A stretch of 64,000 nucleotides of DNA, taken from Candidatus Neomarinimicrobiota bacterium. Its GTDB lineage: Bacteria > Fidelibacterota > JAANXI01. The position numbers and the translations under genes are program-made. The stretch's first letter is position 1. Each line of letters opens with the position of its first letter. The notes beneath the pieces were generated by a model that was given only the letters and a program-made list of their open reading frames with translations, was not told the origin of the DNA and searched no databases. Below, piece by piece: positions 45,670 to 53,475 of this stretch. Where the stretch lies: NCBI GenBank assembly GCA_021734025.1, contig JAIPJS010000009.1, positions 78,390 to 142,389 of the forward strand. The letters are read 5' to 3'.

Positions 45670-46134
45670 TTAACTCTCAAATGATTGAAATGTCATCGGT
45701 TCTGTATCTATATGGTAAAGCGACTTGATCTGGTCGCATTCGATGTGCATCTGGTAGACGGGACAGTTGTAGCAGTCCTGATTTTCACAGACTTCCGGCT
45801 TGCCCTCCAGCGCCCAGCATGGGGCTTTTGAGGTTGTATACGCCGGACAACCGGGATGCTCCTCCAGCGAGCAGTCGGGATAATACTTCCAGCACGGGAT
45901 CATGGACATCATCCGCCGGACGCCCTCGATATTGAGCCCCTTCTCGGTAATCATATCGCGGACGCACAGGAGCCGCTCCACATCCTTCTCCGAGAACCGG
46001 CGATGCCCGGACGGCATCTTATTGATGAGCAGGAGCTCCTCGCGCTCGTACAGACGGATCGTCTCCACGCTGATATTCAATCGCTTGGCGACTACGCCGA
46101 TGGGGTAGATAAATTTTGAGTTAGCTGATTGCAT
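45670..46134 (-). CDS. MerR-family regulator with cysteine-rich C-terminal domain
   Basis: 154 residues from ATG 46134. A longer frame from 46170 would read through the palindrome at 46142-46159, so it is rejected. The N-terminal MerR winged helix shows YPIGVVAKRLNISVETIRLYEREELL and SGHRRFSEKDVERL, then a dimerisation helix. The C-terminal ~75 residues carry eight cysteines (81, 88, 96, 106, 116, 121, 124, 133), including PCWALEGKPEVC and CENQDCYNCPVY, suggesting a metal or Fe-S sensor. It heads the operon and is likely autoregulated. Confidence 0.87.
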   Translation of the reverse strand: MQSANSKFIYPIGVVAKRLNISVETIRLYEREELLLINKMPSGHRRFSEKDVERLLCVRDMITEKGLNIEGVRRMMSMIPCWKYYPDCSLEEHPGCPAYTTSKAPCWALEGKPEVCENQDCYNCPVYQMHIECDQIKSLYHIDTEPMTFQSFES

Positions 46135-46141
46135 AAAATTC

Positions 46142-46183
46142 CTGTATTGCCCAATACAGATTTTTCTCAAATCCGCAATACAG
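46142..46183 (-). promoter_or_regulatory. MerR-type operator with three CTGTATTG half sites
   Basis: CTGTATTG-CC-CAATACAG (46142-46159) is a perfect 8-bp inverted repeat. A third half site CAATACAG is at 46176-46183, 24 bases from the second. It lies 7 bases upstream of the preferred merR start. Confidence 0.7.
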
Positions 46184-46636
46184 TTTTCAATTACTGTGCC
46201 AGAGATGGGAGATCTTTTAATACCAATGAGTTAGCGGATTAACTATATATAAATTTCTCAATATAGTAATTCTGGTATGTACTGATTTTTAAAAGTGGGA
46301 AAATATGGATGGTGAGAGTCCACCCCGCTAATGGCGGGATTCTACTTTAGTCCCGGCTTACCGGGACGGAAAGTAAATAGAGTAGCCGGAGATGCAGCGA
46401 AGCGGAACCTTCGGCAGATATCGGCAGAGACGTTTCATGAAACGTCTCTACTTTATAATCAAATTTATTTGAGTTTCGTATGCTTGTAGCACGTCTCTAC
46501 CATGCGATTATTTTGGTTCACAAGTTCATCACTTTCCGGAAACCGAATTATCTTATCGCTGAATTCTCAACTTGAATTATTCCAGCCGAAAACACTACAC
46601 TTGGGTATTCACGCCTAACTAAACCCGGAGACAAAA
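46184..46636. other. 453-base gap between merR and the GFA gene
   Basis: It contains CCCGC/GCGGG (about 46325-46340) and GTCCCGG/CCGGGAC (about 46352-46370) hairpins and the 24-base palindrome at 46426-46449. A partial copy of the latter's arm (ACGTCTCTAC) recurs at 46491-46500. No gene seen. Confidence 0.55.
46426..46449. repeat. 24-bp perfect palindrome (arm AGAGACGTTTCA)
   Basis: AGAGACGTTTCA followed by its exact reverse complement. Palindromes of the AGAGACG type are dispersed elements in several bacterial groups. A related half (ACGTCTCTAC) lies 50 bases further on. Confidence 0.7.
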
Positions 46637-47008
46637 ATGAGCCTTACCAAAACGACCGGCGGCTGCTACTGTGGAAAAATCCAATATGAATTCACCGCCG
46701 AACCGAGGATAAACGCCAACTGTCACTGCAACAACTGTCGGCGTGCAATCGGAGCGCAATCTGTCGCCTGGACAATAGTGGATAAATCCTCTTTCAAGTG
46801 GACGAAAGTCGAACCAATTCGATACAAGACCGATACAGAAGCTCACAGGACTTTCTGCCCCGACTGCGGCTCTTCATTGACGTATGAAGGAGTGGATCGC
46901 ACCAACGAAATTGATATCACCACCGGTAGTCTGGACAATCCGGAAGACTTTCCGCCGACTAAAGATGCGTATTTGAAATATCGGTTGCCGTGGGTGGAGA
47001 CGGTGTGA
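46637..47008 (+). CDS. GFA-domain (glutathione-dependent formaldehyde-activating enzyme-like) protein
   Basis: A 123-residue GFA/CENP-V-fold protein. Zinc cysteines occur as GGCYCGKIQYEF (C10, C12), NCHCNNCRR (C29, C31, C34) and FCPDCGSSL near residue 75. The fold is a zinc-binding Mss4-like barrel. Despite the family name most members have no proven formaldehyde activity. It stands alone on the plus strand, with RBS CGGAGA. Confidence 0.85.
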   Translation: MSLTKTTGGCYCGKIQYEFTAEPRINANCHCNNCRRAIGAQSVAWTIVDKSSFKWTKVEPIRYKTDTEAHRTFCPDCGSSLTYEGVDRTNEIDITTGSLDNPEDFPPTKDAYLKYRLPWVETV

Positions 47009-47318
47009 ACTCTTTATCGCTGTAAATGTAGTTTAAACGGGGCATCAACATTCCTTTTGTATGAACGACTGTTGGGTGACAGCTAGAGGAATTCGGCTGT
47101 CTGACTCCGGCTTGCCGGTACGGCACTCAACTCGTGTAGCCGGAATTTGAACAAATGGTAATCTCCGGAAAGTTAACTTTATGTATTATTAATAGCCAAT
47201 CCTTGAGTCACAAGGGCAAGAACCAAAACCTTTACATTTTCGATCCTTCTCCCCACTTCCCGCTCAATTAACAATTGCGAAAAAAGTTTAGCTTTATATA
47301 ATCGGATAAAATTATCTC
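47009..47318. other. Gap with 74-bp repeat copy B, upstream of the cytochrome c-prime promoter
   Basis: Repeat copy B lies at 47045-47118. The rest is AT-rich with no open frame of note. A TCGGA-N8-TCTCT sequence at 47302-47319 resembles the nitrite/NO operator but has a broken right half. Confidence 0.55.
47045..47118 (+). repeat. 74-bp dispersed repeat, copy B
   Basis: 68 of 74 positions match copy A at 35976-36049 with no gaps and the same orientation. The sequence diverges at once on both sides. Confidence 0.85.
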
Positions 47319-47347
47319 TTTACAAATTGAGTTCGGGCTCTTATGTT
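47319..47347 (+). promoter_or_regulatory. Sigma70-like promoter of the cytochrome c-prime gene
   Basis: TTTACA (47319-47324), 17-base spacer, TATGTT (47342-47347). The TetR operator begins in the last two bases of the -10. Confidence 0.65.
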
Positions 47348-47363
47348 AGTGAGTGTTAACTTA
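47346..47363 (+). promoter_or_regulatory. TetR-type operator 1 (degenerate)
   Basis: TTAGTGAGTG-TTAACTTA matches the 18-base operator 3 at 12 of 18 positions, mostly through transitions. It sits at the same offset from its -10 as operators 2 and 3. Confidence 0.5.
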
Positions 47364-47386
47364 CAATTGATTCACGGAGGACAGTT

Positions 47387-47827
47387 ATGCCAAAAAGGAT
47401 TTCAATTATTGTACTTATCCTCGGATTATCGATAACACTTGTTTATGGACAACAAAAGGCTACTGAGCCACTGACAAATGTGATGAATGAACTGGCGATC
47501 GACATGTATCAGGTCAGTCAGGGGATATGGCACGAGGATTACCAGATGATTGCGGAGGGCGGCAAGGCGATCGCCACTCATCCGAAGGTACCGCAGGAGC
47601 AGCGCCGGGAAATCAAATCTGTACTCGGCGATCAAATGCAGGCTTTCGCTAAGTTTGACAAAGTTGTGCATCAGCACGCGGACTCACTCAGCAAAGCCGC
47701 AGAACAGGAAAATATGCACTCAGTGCTTATGGAATACCGTATTGTCCAGCAGGGATGTACCAACTGTCATACAACCTTCAGAGACAAATTGAAAAAGGCC
47801 GGATACCGCCAGCAGACTGCGGAATAA
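47387..47827 (+). CDS. Cytochrome c-prime-like periplasmic protein
   Basis: A 146-residue precursor with a signal peptide (cleavage after YG, about residue 21) and an all-helical mature domain. A single heme site CTNCH (C124, C127, H128) lies near the C-terminus, the layout of cytochrome c-prime four-helix bundles. Such proteins have a five-coordinate heme and bind NO or CO in the periplasm. RBS GGAGG precedes the ATG. Its promoter carries the first TetR-type operator, tying it to the tetR-MMPL system rather than to the nitrite operon. Confidence 0.82.
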   Translation: MPKRISIIVLILGLSITLVYGQQKATEPLTNVMNELAIDMYQVSQGIWHEDYQMIAEGGKAIATHPKVPQEQRREIKSVLGDQMQAFAKFDKVVHQHADSLSKAAEQENMHSVLMEYRIVQQGCTNCHTTFRDKLKKAGYRQQTAE

Positions 47828-47869
47828 GATAAAGAGAAATCAATATGGCAGCGCTTCATAAAATTTCTC

Positions 47870-47898
47870 TTTACAAAACCGGAGAATTACCTTAGGTT
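47870..47898 (+). promoter_or_regulatory. Sigma70-like promoter of tetR
   Basis: TTTACA (47870-47875), 17-base spacer, TAGGTT (47893-47898). An AT-rich ATAAAATT(A)TCTC stretch lies just upstream of the -35, as at the cytochrome c-prime promoter. Confidence 0.65.
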
Positions 47899-47914
47899 AG
47901 TAACCACTAACTAA
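47897..47914 (+). promoter_or_regulatory. TetR-type operator 2
   Basis: TTAGTAA-CCAC-TAACTAA, 15 of 18 identical to operator 3, overlapping the last two bases of the -10 box of the tetR promoter and ending 11 bases before the tetR ATG. Confidence 0.7.
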
Positions 47915-47925
47915 AAAGGACCACT

Positions 47926-48513
47926 ATGGCACGGGAATCAACGGAAATACGGAAACAGCAAATCGTGCAGGCCACTATGGAGATCATCGTATCCGAAGGC
48001 CTGCATAACCTCACGGTGCAAAAAATTGCCGACAGTGTCGGGATAACAGATGCGGCGATTTACCGCCATTTCGCCAGTAAGCAGGAAATTCTGCTTACTA
48101 TGATCGATTCGATACGGCATAATCTTTTCGCACATATCGGAACAAAGGTTGCCGACGATCAGCCCGCACGCGATCAATTGCAGGAAACCCTGAAGCGCCA
48201 TCTGGAATTTATCGAAGCAGAACACGGAACGCCGCATATCCTTTTCTCTGAGGCGCTATATACCGACGTCACAAAACTCCAGCAACGTCTCCGTTCGATA
48301 ATGGAGCATTACCAGGATTATATCACAAGCATCATCCGACACGGAAAAGAGAGGGGTGAGTTCCGGGAGGATCTCGACGAGGAGGCGGTCCCGATGCTCT
48401 TTCTGGGTGTCATCCAGTCCAATGTGATGCTCTGGACGCTGGCTGGACAGTCATACTCACTGACCGACAACTATGACCATCTCTGGAAAATTTTATCGGA
48501 GGGTTTACGGTAA
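47926..48513 (+). CDS. TetR-family transcriptional repressor
   Basis: A 195-residue regulator with an N-terminal TetR helix-turn-helix (IRKQQIVQATMEIIVSEGLHNLTVQKIADSVGITDAAIYRHFASKQEI) and a C-terminal ligand-binding domain of the type found in fatty-acid- and efflux-linked members. It should bind the 18-base palindromes ahead of the cytochrome c-prime gene, itself and the MMPL operon. RBS AAAGGA. The effector is unknown; hydrophobic or lipid-like compounds are plausible given the transporter it precedes. Confidence 0.9.
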   Translation: MARESTEIRKQQIVQATMEIIVSEGLHNLTVQKIADSVGITDAAIYRHFASKQEILLTMIDSIRHNLFAHIGTKVADDQPARDQLQETLKRHLEFIEAEHGTPHILFSEALYTDVTKLQQRLRSIMEHYQDYITSIIRHGKERGEFREDLDEEAVPMLFLGVIQSNVMLWTLAGQSYSLTDNYDHLWKILSEGLR

Positions 48514-48532
48514 TATTTTTTTGATCTATAAG
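48504..48532 (+). promoter_or_regulatory. Sigma70-like promoter of the MMPL operon
   Basis: TTTACG (48504-48509), 17-base spacer, TATAAG (48527-48532), with the -35 inside the end of tetR. Operator 3 begins at the next base. Confidence 0.6.
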
Positions 48533-48550
48533 TTAGTAAATACTTACTAA
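48533..48550 (+). promoter_or_regulatory. TetR-type operator 3 (perfect palindrome)
   Basis: TTAGTAA-ATAC-TTACTAA, a perfect 7-bp inverted repeat with a 4-base centre, directly after the -10 box and 16 bases before the transporter start codon. Confidence 0.75.
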
Positions 48551-48566
48551 TATAAGAGGAGAGAAT

Positions 48567-50849
48567 ATGAAACTTTTCACACAATGGGTTTTGAAGTATC
48601 GATGGATGGTGGTAATACTGACGCTGGGATTGACCGGCTTTTTCGCCTGGCAGATGCCAAAGATGTCCATCGACAATTCCATAGACAATATGCTACCGGC
48701 GGATCATCCCGCCAAACAGGCCTACGACAAAGTCAGCGAGACATTCGGCAGCACAGACATCCTGGTTGTAGCACTTCACAGCGACAGCCTGTTTTCTCCG
48801 TCAGTGTTGGATCAGATCTATGAAATCACTTACGAGTTCGAAGCGGTGTCCGGGGTGACTGAAGTGCGCAGTATTTCCACGGCGAACTATATGCGTGGAT
48901 CCGAGTTCGGTCTGGAGGTGGAAGACCTCATGCCGGAGCCGCCGAAGCGCCAGGCGGATATTGACTCGCTCAGACAAAAAATTGATGACTCCGACATTTA
49001 TACCGGAACCATTATCTCTGAGAACCGGGAGTATGCCGGATTTATCATTCGTCTGGCGCCGGAAGCCGATGATGCGACAGTCTATCGCGGAATTCAATCC
49101 GTAATCCGCAGCCAACCGAACAACGATGATTTCTCCATTGCCGGCGCTCCGGCGGTCAATACAGTCATGGCGGATTCAATGAAACACGACCTGACCACTC
49201 TCCTGCCATTTGTCATACTACTGGTACTACTCAGCCTGTATTTCAGTTTCCGGAGTCTCCAGGGAGTCTTACTACCCGTGCTGACCGTCCTCATTAGCGT
49301 TATCTGGACGCTGGGACTCATGGCGCTGCTGAGTATCCCAATGGCGATGATCAGCACCATTTTACCGATCCTTTTGGTCGCCATCGGCAGCGCCTATGGT
49401 ATCCACGCCATTAACGGATATTATGAAGAGTTAGTCGGGGATCAATCCAAAGCAGAAGCAATTACCGGGGCAATGGCGCACGTCGGAAAGGCCATTCTCA
49501 TGGCAGGACTGACCACACTGATTGGCTTTGCAGCGCTGGCAACCTCTCAGGTCACGCAGGTACAGCAGTTCGGATTATTCACGGCATTTGGCGTAGCCAG
49601 TGCCCTGATTTTGTCCATCACGTTTATCCCGGCAATTCTCATGACACTTCCGGTGCCTAAAAATATCAATGCCAGAGATAACAATGCCTCCCCCGGACTG
49701 CTGGACCGGCAATTGGAAGGGTTAGCCAAATTCACCCTCCGTCACAAGAAAATGGTAATCATCACCGGCGCCCTGTTGCTTCTTCTGTCCGTTGCCGGCT
49801 TTCCGTGGCTCTTTGTTGAGACAAACACACTCCGGTTTTTCAAGCCGGAGAGCGAAATCCGGCAGGCCACGGCAGTTATTAATCAGCACTTCGGCGGCTC
49901 TGAGAATCTCTCACTCTATATCCAGGGCGATATTAAAAGTCCCGCCGTTCTTAACCAGATGCTCGAGATTCAGGAATACGCCGAGTCGCTCGATCACGTG
50001 GGTTATTCCATCTCGATAGCAGACTATGTTGCTGAAATCAACAAGGCGCTTAATAACAATGCCGCCGAGTTCAGGACAATACCGGCAACCCGGGATGCCG
50101 TGGCGCAGGAAATCCTGCTCTACACTATGTCCGGGGATCCCAGCGATTTCGAGCAGGTGGTGGACTACGATTACCGGCAGGCCAATGTGAGTATCCGCAT
50201 GGAATCGGTGGGCAGTAGTGAGCTGGGTACCTTAGTTGAGGATATTGAAGAGTATACTGCCTCGCATGCGGACAGTATGTCGGTCGAAGTGACCGGCTCC
50301 TCTTACCTGTTCAAGGTGCTCACCGATCTATTAGTGCGAGGACAGATATGGAGCTTGATTACTTCACTGGGATTAGTCTGGTTGGTAATTGCTCTCATAT
50401 TCCGATCGATAGCAGCCGGAGGATTCAGCATTATCCCCCTGACACTGACTATTGCGATCAACTTTGGGCTCATGGGCTGGTTTGGAATCCCTCTGGATAC
50501 CGCGACCACTATGCTTGCGAGTATGGCAATCGGGATCGGGGTGGATTACAGCATCCATTTTCTCTCGCGATACAAACTGGAGGTCGAACGAACAGGCGAT
50601 TACGATCAGGCCGCCATCCTCACCACGCAGACAACCGGCAAAGCAATCTTCTTTAATGCTGTCGCCGTCAGCATGGGATTTATTGCCCTCCTCTTCTCCA
50701 GCTTTCGTCCGATTCAGGTACTCGGTGGGCTCACGGTATTCACAATGGTCACGGCATCGGCAGGAGCGCTTACCATATTGCCTGCCGTACTCAGCAAGTT
50801 TCAACCCAAATTTTTAGGAAAACCAAAAACGAACACACAGGAGGAATAA
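48567..50849 (+). CDS. MMPL/RND-superfamily transporter
   Basis: A 760-residue inner-membrane protein with the internal twofold repeat of RND proteins: TM1, periplasmic loop (about 35-210), TM2-6, TM7 (about 400), a second loop and TM8-12. It contains SAYGIHAINGYYEE after TM4 and, in the second half, AIGIGVDYSIHFLSRYK, the signature of the MMPL/hopanoid-transporter-like branch with its intramembrane acidic residue. It probably exports or relocates a lipid-like substrate. It is translated from a good GAGGAGAG site and followed 3 bases later by a LolA-like gene. Confidence 0.9.
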   Translation: MKLFTQWVLKYRWMVVILTLGLTGFFAWQMPKMSIDNSIDNMLPADHPAKQAYDKVSETFGSTDILVVALHSDSLFSPSVLDQIYEITYEFEAVSGVTEVRSISTANYMRGSEFGLEVEDLMPEPPKRQADIDSLRQKIDDSDIYTGTIISENREYAGFIIRLAPEADDATVYRGIQSVIRSQPNNDDFSIAGAPAVNTVMADSMKHDLTTLLPFVILLVLLSLYFSFRSLQGVLLPVLTVLISVIWTLGLMALLSIPMAMISTILPILLVAIGSAYGIHAINGYYEELVGDQSKAEAITGAMAHVGKAILMAGLTTLIGFAALATSQVTQVQQFGLFTAFGVASALILSITFIPAILMTLPVPKNINARDNNASPGLLDRQLEGLAKFTLRHKKMVIITGALLLLLSVAGFPWLFVETNTLRFFKPESEIRQATAVINQHFGGSENLSLYIQGDIKSPAVLNQMLEIQEYAESLDHVGYSISIADYVAEINKALNNNAAEFRTIPATRDAVAQEILLYTMSGDPSDFEQVVDYDYRQANVSIRMESVGSSELGTLVEDIEEYTASHADSMSVEVTGSSYLFKVLTDLLVRGQIWSLITSLGLVWLVIALIFRSIAAGGFSIIPLTLTIAINFGLMGWFGIPLDTATTMLASMAIGIGVDYSIHFLSRYKLEVERTGDYDQAAILTTQTTGKAIFFNAVAVSMGFIALLFSSFRPIQVLGGLTVFTMVTASAGALTILPAVLSKFQPKFLGKPKTNTQEE

Positions 50850-50852
50850 CCG

Positions 50853-51635
50853 ATGAAAACATTATTCAAATCAATGGGAATATTAATCTTTGGGCTCACA
50901 TTCATTTTGGCAATGGCCGCGCTACAGGTTCAGGCGCAACCGATAACCGCCAATGAGGTCATGGAGCGGGTGGAGAACACACCGGTTCCAACGGACCAGC
51001 AACTGGAAATGACCATGACATTAATCAATCGGCGTGGAGACAAACTCGAACGTGTCCTGGATGTGAAAAAGCAGGGGGAGGATAAATCCTACCTGTTGTT
51101 TCTCTCTCCTTCGGATGTCAAAAATACCGCCTTTCTGAACCTGTCTCATGACAACAGGGATGACGAAATGTACCTGTACCTCCCGGCGCTGCGAAAGGTG
51201 CGACGCATTGCTTCATCCAGCAAACACAAGAATTTCATGGGATCGGATTTCACGTATGCCGATATGGGGGATCGTGATATCAATGACTATACCTACGAAA
51301 TGATCGACCGGGAAGCCCGGATTGACGGTGAGAACCTGTATCGGATCGAAGGCACAGCCAAACATCCCAGAGATGTTGGATATTCCAAACTCAAATTCTG
51401 GATCCGCAAGGATATTTTCCTGCCGGTAAAAATCGAGTACTATGACCTGAGTGGCGACATGTTGAAAGTGCAAACGAATGAACAGTTCAAACAGATAGAG
51501 CAATATTGGCTAGCAACGCACATCGAAATGAATAATGTGCAGACCAACCACCGGACCATCCTTGGGATGGAAGATATTGAGGTTGATGTCGACCTGCCGG
51601 ATATGACGTGGACTGAGCGGAATTTACGGCGATGA
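50853..51635 (+). CDS. Outer-membrane lipoprotein-sorting-like protein (LolA fold)
   Basis: A 260-residue exported protein (signal peptide to about residue 29, ...QVQAQP). The LolA/LolB-like half-barrel domain shows SYLLFLSPSDVKNTAFLN, DEMYLYLPALRKVRRIASSSKHKNFMGSDFTYADM and YSKLKFWIRKDIFLPVKIEYYD. This subgroup is typically encoded beside MMPL transporters and is thought to bind lipids in the periplasm. RBS AGGAGG. It likely shuttles substrate between the transporter and the outer-membrane protein encoded next. Confidence 0.87.
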   Translation: MKTLFKSMGILIFGLTFILAMAALQVQAQPITANEVMERVENTPVPTDQQLEMTMTLINRRGDKLERVLDVKKQGEDKSYLLFLSPSDVKNTAFLNLSHDNRDDEMYLYLPALRKVRRIASSSKHKNFMGSDFTYADMGDRDINDYTYEMIDREARIDGENLYRIEGTAKHPRDVGYSKLKFWIRKDIFLPVKIEYYDLSGDMLKVQTNEQFKQIEQYWLATHIEMNNVQTNHRTILGMEDIEVDVDLPDMTWTERNLRR

Positions 51636-51690
51636 ATTCGATCCGGTCTCAGCCAATAATCAATGATAATTCGGAAAGGAAGTATTACCT

Positions 51691-52953
51691 ATGTACAATT
51701 TAAAAATACTCAAACTGCTTATAATGGCGCTGTTTCTCAGCATGCCTCTGATTTCAGAGGCGCAACCCGAAATCTATGGATATCTGGAATCGGACGGGTA
51801 TGTTTTTGTAAATGATTCCGCCAGGTTTGCGAAACAGATCAACGAGTTCAGGCTCAACTTCTCCTCTTCAAAAGACAACGCAGGCCTCTTTGCCTCGGCG
51901 AATATTTATGCCACACCAGGCGGAATCCAGACTGATCTCTGGGAAGGGTATGTGGATTACTACGGTTCGTTCTTTGACATACGAGCCGGAAAACAGATCA
52001 TCACCTGGGGTACCACTGACGGCATCAATCCAACAGATAACCTGAACCCGCAGGATCTTGGCAGGAAGAGCCCGTTTTCCGAAACCTCGGATCGAAAAAT
52101 CCCGGTGAATATGCTCCAGACAAATCTGTATGCCGGCAACTGGAAATTCACCGGCGTCTGGATACCGGATTTCCACGCCTACGGACTTCCTGATACTACG
52201 ACCTGGCGGATGTCGCGTCCCTCATTGGAATTGACGCCGCCCCCGGGGGCAGTCGTTGATGACATTAGTCCGGTTTCCGGGCCGTCGTCACCTGCCAACA
52301 CCCTGGAGAACTCCGAATATGCCGCCAAGGTCTCATCCGGAATATCCGGAGTGGATTTTTCGCTCAGTTACTACCACGGATGGGATGACTTTCCAACTCT
52401 GCATTCCGATCTGAAGTTACAATCGGTCGATCAAACCGGGACGAAGCATCTGATCGCCTCGCCCTACCTTCGTTACCACTCACTGGATGTCATCGGCGGT
52501 GACTTTTCCACGTCTCTTTTCGGACTTGGTATTCGCGGTGAAGGTGGCTACTTCATCACCGAAGATACCGACGAGACAAATCCGTTTATCCAGGACCCTT
52601 ACTGGCATTATGTCCTGGGACTGGACTATACGTTTAAAAACGGTCTCTATGTAAACGGACAATTCAGTTCGGGACTATTTAACCGATATGGCATCGACAA
52701 ATCCAACGAGGATAATTACCAGACGATGTTCGCCCTGACGTACGATATAAATAACTACAACTCCATCGAAATCGGCAGCATGTTTGCTCTTGAGGATGAA
52801 AACTACGTGTTAAAGCCAAAATACACCCGTACCCTTGGCAATGCGATTGATCTTACATTGGGAGCCTATATAATCGACGGAAATACAGATGAACACTTCG
52901 GTGCGTTCCGGGAAAACGACCAGATATACGCGGAGTTACGGTATAACTTTTAG
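51691..52953 (+). CDS. Outer-membrane beta-barrel protein, DUF1302/porin-like
   Basis: A 420-residue precursor (signal peptide ending ...SEAQP, about residue 25). The mature chain alternates in the manner of a beta barrel, with YGYLESDGYVF at the start, FFDIRAGKQIITWGTTDGINPTDNLNPQD (a DUF1302-like feature) and a C-terminal YAELRYNF ending in phenylalanine, the BAM recognition signal. It probably provides the outer-membrane end of the MMPL/LolA-like system. The exact family assignment is less certain than the barrel call. Confidence 0.75.
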   Translation: MYNLKILKLLIMALFLSMPLISEAQPEIYGYLESDGYVFVNDSARFAKQINEFRLNFSSSKDNAGLFASANIYATPGGIQTDLWEGYVDYYGSFFDIRAGKQIITWGTTDGINPTDNLNPQDLGRKSPFSETSDRKIPVNMLQTNLYAGNWKFTGVWIPDFHAYGLPDTTTWRMSRPSLELTPPPGAVVDDISPVSGPSSPANTLENSEYAAKVSSGISGVDFSLSYYHGWDDFPTLHSDLKLQSVDQTGTKHLIASPYLRYHSLDVIGGDFSTSLFGLGIRGEGGYFITEDTDETNPFIQDPYWHYVLGLDYTFKNGLYVNGQFSSGLFNRYGIDKSNEDNYQTMFALTYDINNYNSIEIGSMFALEDENYVLKPKYTRTLGNAIDLTLGAYIIDGNTDEHFGAFRENDQIYAELRYNF

Positions 52954-52975
52954 TATAAATCGGATAAAAAATACT

Positions 52976-53002
52976 GCTGGTAGCTCTGGCTGAGCTACCA
53001 GC
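52976..53002 (-). terminator. Terminator at the end of the Moco operon (convergent junction)
   Basis: GCTGGTAGCTC (52976-52986) and GAGCTACCAGC (52992-53002) pair perfectly over 11 bp. On the minus strand the stem is followed three bases later by a run of six T. It lies 24 bases past the MOSC stop and 22 past the barrel gene on the other strand. Confidence 0.8.
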
Positions 53003-53025
53003 GCTATATGTCATTAATCAAATCT

Positions 53026-53475
53026 TTATGCCACCTCTGCTACAGCTGCAATCTCCGCCCGGTCGCCCGGCTGCAGTTCACCGCCCTGCAACACCCGGCA
53101 AAAAATCCCTTCCCGGGGCATGATGCAGTCGCCTGTCATTGTCCGTATTGCGCAGGCGGTGTGACACTCTTTACCGATCTGGGTGACTTCCAGGACGATT
53201 GAATTACCAAGGAAAAACTGCGTTCCGATTTCCACGCCGGAGAAATCCAGTCCGGCGGTGACAATATTCTCGGCAAAGGCGCCGTCTGCCAGATTCGGGA
53301 TCTGCTCCCGCATTATATCGATGCTCTCCTGCGGTAAAATCGACACCTGTCGATGCCAGTCCCCGGCATGGGCATCGCCGACTATGCCGTGGTTTTCGCG
53401 GAATTCGGCAGTCTCAATCGGCTTCTTCACCCGCCCTTTTTTCGTACTGATGCAGATCGCCTCTATATATCCCAT
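53026..53475 (-). CDS. MOSC-domain protein
   Basis: A 149-residue MOSC domain. Visible features are GIVGDAHAGDWHRQVSIL (metal/sulfur-carrier type HAG and H residues), GAFAENIVTAGLDF and the conserved cysteine in GKECHTACAIRTMTGDCIMPREGIFCRV. MOSC domains bind molybdopterin or carry persulfide and are found in cofactor sulfurases and in stand-alone proteins next to moa genes. The start overlaps the moeA end by 13 bases. It is the last gene of the cofactor operon. Confidence 0.85.
   Translation of the reverse strand: MGYIEAICISTKKGRVKKPIETAEFRENHGIVGDAHAGDWHRQVSILPQESIDIMREQIPNLADGAFAENIVTAGLDFSGVEIGTQFFLGNSIVLEVTQIGKECHTACAIRTMTGDCIMPREGIFCRVLQGGELQPGDRAEIAAVAEVA

Noticed and set aside
46135..46170. 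Twelve-residue N-terminal extension of the MerR regulator
   Set aside because: It would be encoded by the operator palindrome; the start at 46134 gives the usual family N-terminus.
47302..47319. Further copy of the nitrite/NO operator ahead of cytochrome c-prime
   Set aside because: TCGGA-N8-TCTCT has a broken right half and lies upstream of the -35; a similar AT-rich stretch precedes the tetR promoter, so it is more likely an upstream promoter element.
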